A stretch of 64,000 nucleotides of DNA. Origin: Aphelocoma coerulescens. Its lineage: Eukaryota > Chordata > Aves > Passeriformes > Corvidae. Made by a program: the position numbers and the translations under genes. Where the stretch lies: contig NC_091013.1 of the NCBI RefSeq assembly GCF_041296385.1, positions 12,494,001-12,558,000 on the forward strand, read 5' to 3'. Positions within the stretch are counted from its first letter, which is position 1; every line of letters starts with the position of its first letter. Below the pieces are notes generated by a model that had not been told where the DNA came from, did no database searches, and saw only the letters and a program-made list of their open reading frames with translations. Below are positions 13,085-22,315 of this stretch, one piece after another.

Positions 13085-14637
13085 GCTTTAGACACCCATG
13101 AACAAGGCCAACAAGGAGAACCTGCATTCACACAGTGGTTGTCATGAAAGGAAACATCGAGTGCTCATAGTGGGTGACTGTATTAAGGGGTACTGAGGCA
13201 CCCATTTGCTGGCCTGAGGGAGAGTCACGAGCAGTACGCTGCCCACTGGGAGTTAAGATCCATCATGTTCTGACATGGTGCCCCAACTTGTGGAGAGCAC
13301 AGAATACTACCACTGCTACTTTTCCATGTAGGTACAAATGACACCGCAAGCCAAAAAACGGGCAGGATCAAGGAAGACTAGAAAGCTCTGGTGAGGCAGG
13401 TGGAAAACATCAGTGCTCAGGTCATCTTCTCAGCCAATCTACCGGTCAGAGAAACAGGGAGAGTCAGAAGCAGACACATGGTGCAGATCAATATCGGGCT
13501 TCATTGCTGGTGCCATCAAGGTTTTGGCTTTTATGACAATGGGTTGTACTTTAATGATTGCAGCCGCTTAGGACAGGGATGGGATCCACCTGTCTGAAAA
13601 GGGCAAGAGAATCTTTGGCACCAGGCTGGCCACTTCAGTCAGACAAGCTTTAAACTGAGGGACTGGATTCTTCTTTTCACACCGTCTCCCATAACATCCT
13701 CACACGTAAACTCAGGAAATGTTGGTTGCATGGATGGGCAGTGAGGTGGATTAAGAACTGGCTGAATGGCAGAGCTCAGAGTATCATGATCAGCAGAGTA
13801 GAATCCAGTTAGAGGTTTTTAGTCAGTGGCACTCCCCAGGGATCAATACTGGGTCCAGCCTTATTCAACTTTTTTTTCAACAACTTGGTCTAAGGGATAG
13901 AATGTGCCCTCAGAAATTTTGCTGATGATACGAAACTGGAGGGAGTGGCTGATACACCTGAAGGTGATGCTGCCATTCAGTGGAACCTTTATAGGTTGAA
14001 GAGTTGGGCAGAGAGAAATCTAAAGGTGTTCAACAAAGGCAAGCATAGGGTCTCTGCATTGGGAAGAGTGCGGCCAGCAGTTTGAGGGAGGTGATTTTCC
14101 CCCTCTGCTTGGCACTACTGAGGCCACATCTGGAGCATTGTGTTCTATTCAGGTCTACACAGTTCAAGAAAGACAAGGAGCTACTGGAGAGGGTCCACTG
14201 GAGGCCCAAAAAGATGATTAGGAGTCTGAAGCATCTCTCCTCAGATGAGGGAGCTGGGCCTGTTTAGTGTAGGAAGAGAAGGCTGAGAGGGGATGTCGTC
14301 AATGCATATAAATATCTCCAAGGTGGGTGCCAAGAGAAGGGTGACAGACTCTTTTCAGTGGTGCTCAGTGATAGGACAAGTAGCAACGGCCATAAACTCA
14401 AACACAGGAAGTTTCACCTCAACATAAGAACTTCTTTATACTGAGGGTGGCAGAGCACTGGAACAGGCTGCCTAGAGAGGTCATGGATTCTGTCTCTCTG
14501 GAGACACTCAAAATCCACCTGTTTTTGTGAAACCTGCTCTAGGTGACCCTGTTGTGACATGGAGGTTAGACAAGATGATCTCCAGAGATCATCTCCTTCC
14601 AACACTAACAATTCTGAGATCTCATGATTCTGTGAAA
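13085..14637 (+). mobile_element. CR1 LINE with ORF1 esterase remnant joined to ORF2 reverse transcriptase, internally deleted
   Basis: Plus-strand CR1 running to a normal 3' end (CTCATGATTCTGTGAAA at about 14,621-14,637). 13,158-13,178 encodes RVLIVGD, then Cys where SGNH esterases have the catalytic Ser. 13,328-13,342 encodes VGTND (another frame). 13,578-13,631 encodes DGIHLSEKGKRIFGTRLA. Together these mark the CR1 ORF1 SGNH/GDSL-like esterase domain. From about 13,675 the sequence jumps to ORF2 reverse transcriptase: SGTPQGSILGPALFNLF at 13,825-13,875, then FADDTKL at 13,918-13,938, which holds the two catalytic Asp. A second gap near 14,067 joins 'ttgggaagag' to the C-terminal block (REVIFPLCLALLRPHLEHCVLF, interrupted). 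Stops and frameshifts rule out function. The ORF1 C-terminus, endonuclease and early reverse transcriptase are missing. Confidence 0.9.
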
Positions 14638-16216
14638 CAAAATAAGAAATAATATATTCAGAGAAATTATTTGAGAACAACTAGTTCTGAACTAAGAAGC
14701 TCACTCAAACCATTTGTCCTCAAAGAAAATTGATGAGAAGTCATCACAAAGAAATATGAGCAATGTTTGTGGATGGAACCTGCTGATCCAGAGGCACACA
14801 CACTTTTAAAAAATTCATTGATGTTTCATTTTAAAAACAGAATAAAACCAAAATAATATGATTTGTGTATTTTTCTGCTCAGAGTACTAATTTTTACAAA
14901 TTTATAAGTTCTTTCAGTAAAACAAAAAGTTAATTCTTTAGTCCCAGGATGATGAGAAAATATGTGTCCCTGCCATCATTCCGGTGTGCCAGTGATTAGG
15001 GAGGAAGCTTTAGGCTCAATACGTTGGCACTGTTTTACAGCCAAACTACTGCAAAAGTGAAAACAAGCTTCTGTCTGTGAGAGAAAAACATGGTCAAATT
15101 TTATTGCAGCAGTTTAAGATGTTATGAATCCTGAAATTCTATCTTGCCTTTCTGACAGAGGTCAGTGCCCTTGCTCTGCATCAGAAGGAACAAGTGTCAT
15201 CTGGTCCCCATGTCCAACGTGTTAGATCCCGTACACTCTCCATTGGCAGCTGGAGCTAAGAAGTCAAGAGCTGCACTACTGGATCTGTGTTTTTTATTGA
15301 CTGCTGCAGGGAAAGTGTAACAAAGCACAATCCAAAATGGTTGCAACAGGAATTGTAGGTGTTTATCTGCAAAAATCATCATGGCAAAATTAAGAAATGG
15401 ACCCACATTGTTGAGTTTCACCAAATTTGAATCTTTGAGAGGTACGGCGTGCTTTTTATTCAGACAGGAACAATAAACTCACTTTGTTTATGGAGTTATA
15501 GCTGATATTTCATATAAAATGAAATGTTTTTCTCTTCCAGAAACAATTGTTTTATTCCATTTGTCAGTGTTCTATTCATGTTACAAAACACTGCCTCATT
15601 AGTCTCCTACTAAGAGTTTCAAAAATTTCCAACATATTTTGTTTCAATGTACACAGGTAGAGATAATCCCTTTTTTGTTAGCTGTAAAATATGTCTGCAG
15701 AAACTTCCAAGAAATGTGTATTTTCTTTTGTGACAGTACGATTATTTCACTTTGAATTGTAGGAAAAAAATCAAGTTTATAATAGGAAAGTGTGCTTGTA
15801 GAGGGATGGATTGCAGAGTCCTCAGTGGTTATCTATATTAAATTAAAGCATTTTCTAGAACATGTTAGCCAATATGGGCAATTACCAATTAAAGTGATAG
15901 ATGTGGTAAAAATGTTCAGATTTAAAAAAAAAAAAAAAAAACCAAACCAAAAACCACAAAACCAGCCAAACAACAAAACAAAATACAAAAAAAGTCCTGC
16001 AACTTTAAATCACACTGAATAATATTGAGATAGTATAGTGCCCTCACGTTGAAAGAGTCCAGAAGAACAGCCAGTTGAAATTTTTATAGCAAAAACTAAG
16101 TTTCACTGAAAATTCAAACTTGTGAAACACTGAATACTTTGCTTAAAATAAATTACCTCGGGTTCATCGAGTTTTGCTGAACAGCAGGCAGCAGATAAAG
16201 ATCTGGAGCCCTGGTG
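14638..16216. other. AT-rich unique sequence, no gene seen
   Basis: No gene recognised. 15,140-15,300 is slightly GC-richer without a recognisable identity. The A-rich low-complexity tract at 15,924-15,992 is listed separately. Confidence 0.55.
15924..15992. repeat. Poly-A followed by A/C-rich low-complexity tract
   Basis: Eighteen consecutive A at 15,924-15,941 are followed by an irregular A/C tract (CCAAACCAAAAACCAC and similar). It could be a decayed poly-A tail of an unrecognised plus-strand retrocopy or simply a simple repeat. I find no recognisable retrocopy upstream. Confidence 0.7.
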
Positions 16217-16360
16217 GGCTGTCACCTGCCACTGATTATCTGGTCAGTTGGCAAGGCAGCTCCTGGAGGGCCCTGGAAGCAGCGACCAATCAGTCAGGAA
16301 TCCCCACCTATAGATGCTGCTCCACACACTTTTCCCATTCATTTTCAGCAGGTGACAGCC
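16217..16360. repeat. 144-bp segment bounded by a perfect 13-bp inverted repeat containing CACCTG/CAGGTG
   Basis: GGCTGTCACCTGC at 16,217-16,229 and its exact complement GCAGGTGACAGCC at 16,348-16,360 flank about 118 bp of GC-richer sequence. Each arm contains the E-box CACCTG (CAGGTG). Flanking bases do not match each other, so there is no visible target-site duplication. It might be a tiny MITE-like element, a paired E-box regulatory element or coincidence. The match length is directly seen; the role is inference. Confidence 0.6.
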
Positions 16361-16485
16361 TAGGGACTTTTTTACATGTTCTCTTTTATTGTTCTGGTGG
16401 AGTTACATTAGTCTGGTTTCTGGCAAATACATATCAAGTGAATTTAAAACTCTTCCAGAAGAGAGCTGGGGTTTTTGTTTGGTTG

Positions 16486-16504
16486 TTTTTTTTTTTTTTT
16501 TTTT
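16486..16504. repeat. Poly-T run of 19
   Basis: Nineteen consecutive T just before the pyrimidine microsatellite. It adds to a locally very pyrimidine-biased plus strand. Confidence 0.9.
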
Positions 16505-16553
16505 AATTATATCTAGGTGTATGCAGAAAAGATACATTTGTAAGCATTTCCAG

Positions 16554-16800
16554 CCTCTCCTCTCCTCTCCTCTCCTCTCCTCTCCTCTCCTCTCCTCTCC
16601 TCTCCTCTCCTCTCCTCTCCTCTCCTCTCCTCTCCTCTCCTCTCCTCTCCTCTCCTCTCCTCTCCTCTCCTCTCCTCTCCTCTCCTCTCCTCTCCTCTCC
16701 TCTCCTCTCCTCTCCTCTCCTCTCCTCTCCTCTCCTCTCCTCTCCTCTCCTCTCCTCTCCTCTCCTCTCCCTCTCCCTCTCCCTCTCCCTCTCCCTCTCC
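16554..16800. repeat. Compound microsatellite: (CTCTC)n pentamer, about 43 copies, then (CCCTCT)n hexamer
   Basis: An essentially perfect TCTCC/CTCTC pentamer array spans 16,554-16,770. It changes to a hexamer (CTCTCC) array at 16,771-16,800, with a short C-rich degenerate tail to about 16,812. Because it has no stop codons it produces Ser/Pro/Leu and Arg/Gly/Glu repeat reading frames on the two strands; these are not genes. The near-perfect copy identity suggests recent expansion and probable length variation between individuals. Assembly length may be unreliable here. Confidence 0.97.
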
Positions 16801-17175
16801 CCTCCCCTCCCATCCTCTCTCCTTTCTTGTCTACGTTAGAAGCTTAATTTACTCAGCTATGGTGTATATTACAATAATTACTTCTTCCTACTAGGGAAGG
16901 AAAATACTGTATTTTTTTTCAGTGCAAAGAGATTCAGTGTTGAATTTCAATCTGCTGGTTTGTGATCTTCAGATACAGTGTTGCAACTTCAGGAAAGATA
17001 TTTTGGTTCAAAGCCTTTTATTATCCCTTTCCAAAGACACAATCATAAGCCAATTTTCCTTCTGTCTAGTTTCATTAAATTACCCGATTTGAAAATAGCA
17101 CCAGCAAAGCACCTAAACATCCTGCCTTCTCTCAGGGAATTAGCATTTTCCTTTGATGTGGTCCAAAGTGGGAAA

Positions 17176-17189
17176 CCACATTAATGTGG
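17176..17189. repeat. Perfect 14-bp palindrome
   Basis: CCACATTAATGTGG reads identically on both strands, with an ATTAAT core that could bind a homeodomain dimer. Function is inference only. Confidence 0.6.
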
Positions 17190-18395
17190 GATTCAGCCAA
17201 TTTCTGCTATTGCATTGAGATCAGCTGAAAAGAACTGTTTTGCACTGGCCTCTCCGGCCAAATGTTAGCTTGGCATATTTCACAAAAGAAAAGGAGGTTT
17301 AGGTACAGCTTCAGCAAAATTCTCTCCTGAGGTCTGATACCCCAAAACAGTTTCTCAGGTCATAATTAATTGAATTTGGTTTGATGTGATCAAACACAGG
17401 GCAAGAAGCAAACCTTGACCTGTATCTTTGATATTTATTAACAGAAGAATGATTAAAGACAAGTATAGAGTCCTAAGGGCTTCACAGGCCCACTGGCCCT
17501 GCCAAAGGCTCTTTGCACCACCTGGTCTATCCTACAGACAGCCTGGATGCTATGGCAGGGAGTAAAGCTCAGCTTCAGATGCAGAAAGCTTTCTCTATGT
17601 ATTCTAGCATACAAGAACCCCATTGCAAATGGAAGTCAAAAATCAGATGCAAAAGCTGTTTTTTAAGCCAAATAATATTTAAAACAACCTGCCTAATGCT
17701 CTAGAATGTAGTCACTTACAGATCACAATATAAATGCTTTTTGTCACAGTGTATTTTTGGTATTTTATAACTTTTCATATTTGAAGGCTGCTCTGATGTA
17801 CTAAAATGGAGACAGACTTAGCTACAGAAAACTCTTCATACCTGTGTATACCACTAACAGCACTTTCTACTGTGATCATTCTCCCCCAGAAGCCAGTTAA
17901 ACCCTTTATGAGCAGAAATACTCAGTGTCTGAGTAAGTGTATTAGAAAGGACTAATAAGTGAAGTGCACCACTGCATTAGGAAGCAGTTAGAATGAAAAG
18001 GGTTTACCTAGAGGGGCAACACTCTAACTTCCTTTCTTATTGTCTGGCTTATGGAGGAGAAAAAGTATCATATAAACAAGTGTGAGCAGCTGTGGGTCTC
18101 TCACCCCATGGCCAGGGCAGGTGGCCAGGCTCCAGGACTTCTCTCGTGTCATTTTCCCAAAGCATACATGGAAGATGGTGCCTGGAGCAGGCATTCCTGC
18201 TCTTTCATCAGGGTCCATGCTTGTCTGAGCAAACAGTATGGTGATGAAGGCCCAACTCTGCATCCTAGAATGACTTCACACCACAAGGACAAGGTCCAGC
18301 AGTTCATACCAAAATCCATCTCTGGTTAGACGACTTGCTCATATTTTCTGGAATTCCTCTGCATATATTCTGTGCTAATATTTGCCAGTTATTTC

Positions 18396-18439
18396 AAAAG
18401 GAAAAAAAAAAAAAGAGAGAAAAAAGAAAAGAAGAGAAG
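18396..18439. repeat. 44-bp homopurine tract
   Basis: An uninterrupted A/G run: A-rich with GAGAGA and GAAGAGAAG words. Simple repeat. Confidence 0.85.
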
Positions 18440-18613
18440 CAACACTGTTAGCTCTAGGGTGCTTGTTGCTATACAACAAATAACCTTTCTTCAAAATCTG
18501 TAACAATAAACAGTAGTCTCACAATAAAAAGTAACTAAATATTTCACTACCCTTGAAGTCCTATTGTTTCATTTATAAGAAGCCTTGGGTGTTTTGTCTC
18601 TCAAGAAGAGATG

Positions 18614-18639
18614 TAGGAGTTACATTTTTGTAACTCCTA
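18614..18639. repeat. Perfect 11-bp hairpin with TTTT loop
   Basis: TAGGAGTTACA at 18,614-18,624 pairs exactly with TGTAACTCCTA at 18,629-18,639 across a four-T loop. It lies in unique AT-rich sequence with no run of T after it and no gene nearby, so a terminator role is not supported. Confidence 0.75.
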
Positions 18640-20044
18640 GCAATCAAGTAAACCAATATAAAAAATAGAAAATACATTTCAACCAAGCCTTCCTCCAATG
18701 TACAATCAGAACTAGCAGAATAATACTTTGCATTTAACATAATATTATCCTTAGCATACAATTCAAAGGTTCAAATTTTATACCTAATTATCAAATAATT
18801 AGAAGGATAGTATTCCAATTAAAATATTTCATTTGTTGTGTAATCAACTCTATTTGTAAAGAGAGAGTAGGTGTATATGTACAAACTAGTGTTTGTTTTC
18901 AGAGATGCTTGTTTAAGAATGCTTGAATGCAAAAAAGGATCAGTAGACATCAGAAACCTGTGGTTTTCCCTAGCTTAAAATGAGGCCACAATGGCCTGGA
19001 AGCTAGAGAGTAAATATTCATTTTTGTTATTGATTTTAAATATGTACCTCATTTAAATATATATCTAGTCTAAACCAAATGAAAAAAAAATATACAAAAC
19101 AAATGTAGGGCGTGTTTTACGGTAAAGTAAGTTAAGACATGGCTCAAAGTCTTCTCTGGGATTTTCCCCCCTAATTAAAAGCATTTGCTATTGTCAGTTT
19201 TCCCCAAATTCTCATATTCCTATCAATCACCAGCCTGAAGTTGTTCTGAAAGCAATTGAAAAGACTTTTTGTTTCAGTAACTAATTATGCTGTGAATACT
19301 TCCCCAGGGGAGGTCTAAGGCCCAATAATAGGAGTAACTTTTATGAAATCAAGCCCAGTGACTTTGCCTGCTGAGATCTACACTGAAAGGCCTTGCCAAG
19401 CCAGGAGATAGATTGGATTCCCAGTGCTGTTGAAAAAACAATCATTTTGTAGGCTCCAATGTACAAGAACAGCTGAAATTCTAAATAGGCATGTGCAAGT
19501 CCTAATTAATTAAATCTAATGATCCTGTCAAATGATAGGACTTTCTACAACACAAAGAATTTGTTATAAACAAACAAAAATGAAAGTTCATGCTGAAAGA
19601 CAATGCATCAGTACGGTATCTCATGACATTTCCCCTACATTCTCTTTACTGACGAGGAATTGTGATCTATTTGTGAGCATATCTACTGAATAGCATTTGC
19701 TTCCCAGAAATCCTAAAACTGTAAAATGAATTATCAGTGTTTTTTGGCAGATACTCAGTTGGCCTCTTTCATCCATATTTTCGCTGTCATCTCATATTAG
19801 ACCAGTTTTTCTATGTGTTTTTTACCTCAAGATATTTTCATCATGCTAATGTGACTACTTTTCAATATGAATGTAAATCCTTTTGTAAAAGATATCTGCC
19901 ACAAAGCACTTCCATACATCTCTCAATATAAAACAACTCTGGCCTTCTTTACATAAATGAATTAACATCTTTCTTGGAATAATTATAACTTGAAGCAAAT
20001 CTACTGACCGTAAATTACTAAAACCAAGGACAAGCCATTGCTGG

Positions 20045-20140
20045 AGCCGCCTGGTCTCCCAGCTGGTGTGAACTGGTGTATTTCCATTCAACTGAAAGGA
20101 TGTAGATTAGCCCAGCTTCATTGATTTTGCTGAAATTTTG
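20045..20140. repeat. Possible ancient amniote interspersed repeat
   Basis: The words 'cagctggtgtgaactggtg', 'ttccattcaactgaaagga' and 'tagattagcccagcttca' follow the pattern of a widespread old amniote repeat. Its copies carry 'ggtgtaaat/ac..ctccattgacttcaatgg'. Divergence is high, and no ends or duplications are visible. Confidence 0.35.
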
Positions 20141-20954
20141 CCATTTAACAACAGCTGAGACACAAAGCTAAATGAGAATATGATATTACTTAAAGTCTTT
20201 CTGGTTCTTTTTTAGTGAAACTATTGCAGTTGCCACTTTGCATCAAAACATTCTTTAAAGCCTTCCTATTTCCATTAGTTTTATTTTATATATTAATATA
20301 TTTTTTCATATTTGGGGCACTGCCATTTCCAAATGGCTTATTTTGGTTATGATATATCATATAAAATATGTTATCTCTCACACCTGACAAGATATATGCT
20401 GCTGAAAACTCTCAAAAACTCTTTTTAAGGACAGAGTAAGGAAAGCAAACCAAAATTAAAAAAAAAATCACCTGGCAAAGTTAAAAAAAAACGACAAGAA
20501 AACTAATACAAAGTGAGAAGGCTCCTTACAAGGACAACATGGACATATACATTCCAATTATTGCAGTAACTTCAGCTTCAACCTGTTTATGATTCTAATC
20601 AGGTCAGACATATTACAGTCATCTACTAGGTATATTTCTAGCTTGGGCCTACCTATAAGAAGAGTTTGGGAAACCACATAAGCTAGACACAGATAACGAT
20701 GACAGACACAGATAAACCATGATGAACAAAACCAAAAGAGAAATTTTCTTTTCCCAGGAGTAAGCAAGATGGAACTTATTCAGGGACACTGATTCCTTAA
20801 CTACAGCCATCCCTGGCTTGTCCTAGAACACAACACACATCATGATAGAAGACATCATGAAAAATTATGAAGTGTCTTTCCACATCTATTTCACATCTGA
20901 ACCTTCTCATGATGCAATGGTAGATAGAAACATGTGAGAATTTCTTTTTCCATA

Positions 20955-22310
20955 TGTAGTGGTTTGGTCCAAAATACTCATTACTTACGTATTTACCTTC
21001 TGTGAGATAAGAATTAGAAGAAAGCAAAGCAGGCACAAAACTTAAAAGAATATAAAGATGTTTATTAACAGACCTAAAAGAAAGAAAAAAAAGTCAGACC
21101 AAACCTTCAGAACACTCCTTCCCCCACCTTTCTCCCTTCTCTCACTGACAGTGTAAAAAGACAACCCTCAAGATTTTCAGCCAGTTTACCACTTCTATAA
21201 TAACCTTGTTCAGTTCACTTAGGGAGAGAAGTCTCTCTTGCTCATGCTGTGGAGGCATCTCCACAAGAAGTTCACTCATGGCTTCAGTATCACAACAAGA
21301 CAGCCGCCCGGGTTGGTTCTCCGCTTGCATTTGAGAGTCTCTTCCCCGGACTTGCAGCTCTTTCCACAACTGCTTTCAACGGTCCAATCTTGAGCTACTG
21401 GGGTACCATTTTAAGGTTGAGCGGTTCAAAAACAAAAGTTCTCTTCACCCATCTCTGGGAGCATCTTCATCTCTAGGAATAGAGGCCCTCCCCCTTCCCT
21501 GGGAGCAAAAGGGTCCTCATCATCTTCATCTCTAGGAATAGAGGCTCTCCTCTGCTTTTTGCTCCCCCGGGAGCAAAGGGGCCTCATCATATTACAGCTA
21601 CTTTAACATTTGCTTATTTCAGCATAGGTACTTTTGCTCACAAGTACAGTTTGAACGTTCCAACCCCCCATGCCTTCATGAAATTACAACAGGTACTCTG
21701 ATATATCATAGTCTATCACCACCATAACTTTACAACAGAATTTCAGCTTCTAAGCATCTCCTCTTTCTCCTCCCTCAGGGTTTCGGCTCTTCTTCCTTTA
21801 CTTAATGTCTGCAGGCTTCATCTGCTCTGGAGGAAACTTAGAGCACTAAAAGGGTTAATCTCACCCAGGCCCCGCAGCTGGAATTCGCCTCTCACTGTTG
21901 GTCACATGAGCTTTGCCAGGCAGCGGAGCAGCTTCAGCTGAATCTTTGGCCGCACTGCAGGGGGCAAGGCGGGGCGTGTAGACCCAGGTGGCCACAGGCA
22001 GGGAGCAGGGTTGCAGGGGCTGCAGATGGAACAGGGCCACACAGCTCCAGGATGGCTGTGGCCCAGCCTGGCCCAGGCTGAGCAGAGCCCAGCCCAGTTA
22101 CCTGTCCCAAGGCCAGAAGCCAGAGAGAGCTTTCCCAGGGTTTGTTCATTCTTAAATGTGGACCACAGAGGCGTGTCAAGCTTTTTAACTGGCTTAAAAA
22201 AATTGTCAATATTCAAACTAGCCAGCTGATAGGTTCTGTCAGGTCATAGAGGAAGTTGTAAGCACCTCTTTGCAAGAAAATCACTTCTGTAGCTATGCTA
22301 ACCCATGACA
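20955..22310 (-). mobile_element. Solo LTR of an endogenous retrovirus, copy 1 (1356 bp), target duplication CCATA
   Basis: Begins TGTAGTGGTTTGG and ends ATGACA, with 5-bp direct duplications CCATA at 20,950-20,954 and 22,311-22,315. Orientation is taken as minus because AATAAA reads on that strand at 21,066-21,061, about 105 bp from the LTR's end. The GC-rich part (21,860-22,130) would then be the upstream promoter side. No retroviral internal sequence flanks it, so it is a solo LTR left by recombination between two LTRs. A 24-bp exact repeat (21,462-21,485 and 21,521-21,544) is specific to this copy among the four. The 5-bp duplication fits ERVL-like elements, but the class is not proven. 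Proline/glycine-rich open frames inside it are not genes. Confidence 0.88.
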
Positions 22311-22315
22311 CCATA

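Larger units (their letters stand above)
16813..20954. other. AT-rich unique sequence, no gene seen; several palindromes
   Basis: No gene recognised over about 4.1 kb. It includes a 14-bp palindrome (17,176-17,189), a purine tract (18,396-18,439), a strong hairpin (18,614-18,639), a possible ancient repeat (20,045-20,140) and a less biased block at about 19,150-19,560 that reads like a possible conserved noncoding element. Overlapping open frames at 18,024-18,329 are antisense pairs in a GC-richer patch, without known homology. Confidence 0.5.

Noticed and set aside
15924..15992. Poly-A tail of a processed pseudogene
   Set aside because: No recognisable coding or RNA-derived sequence lies upstream, and the A/C-rich extension is atypical.
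16389..16847. 152-codon plus and 136-codon minus open frames of Ser/Pro/Leu and Arg/Gly/Glu repeats
   Set aside because: They are translations of the stop-free CTCTC pentamer microsatellite, not proteins.
18614..18639. Intrinsic terminator
   Set aside because: The stem is not GC-rich and no T-run follows it; the host is eukaryotic.
21902..22229. Proline/glycine/alanine-rich open frames (also at 29,508-29,735, 35,166-35,523 and 59,605-59,956)
   Set aside because: They fall in the GC-rich part of the four solo LTRs and reflect base composition; no retroviral gene is present.
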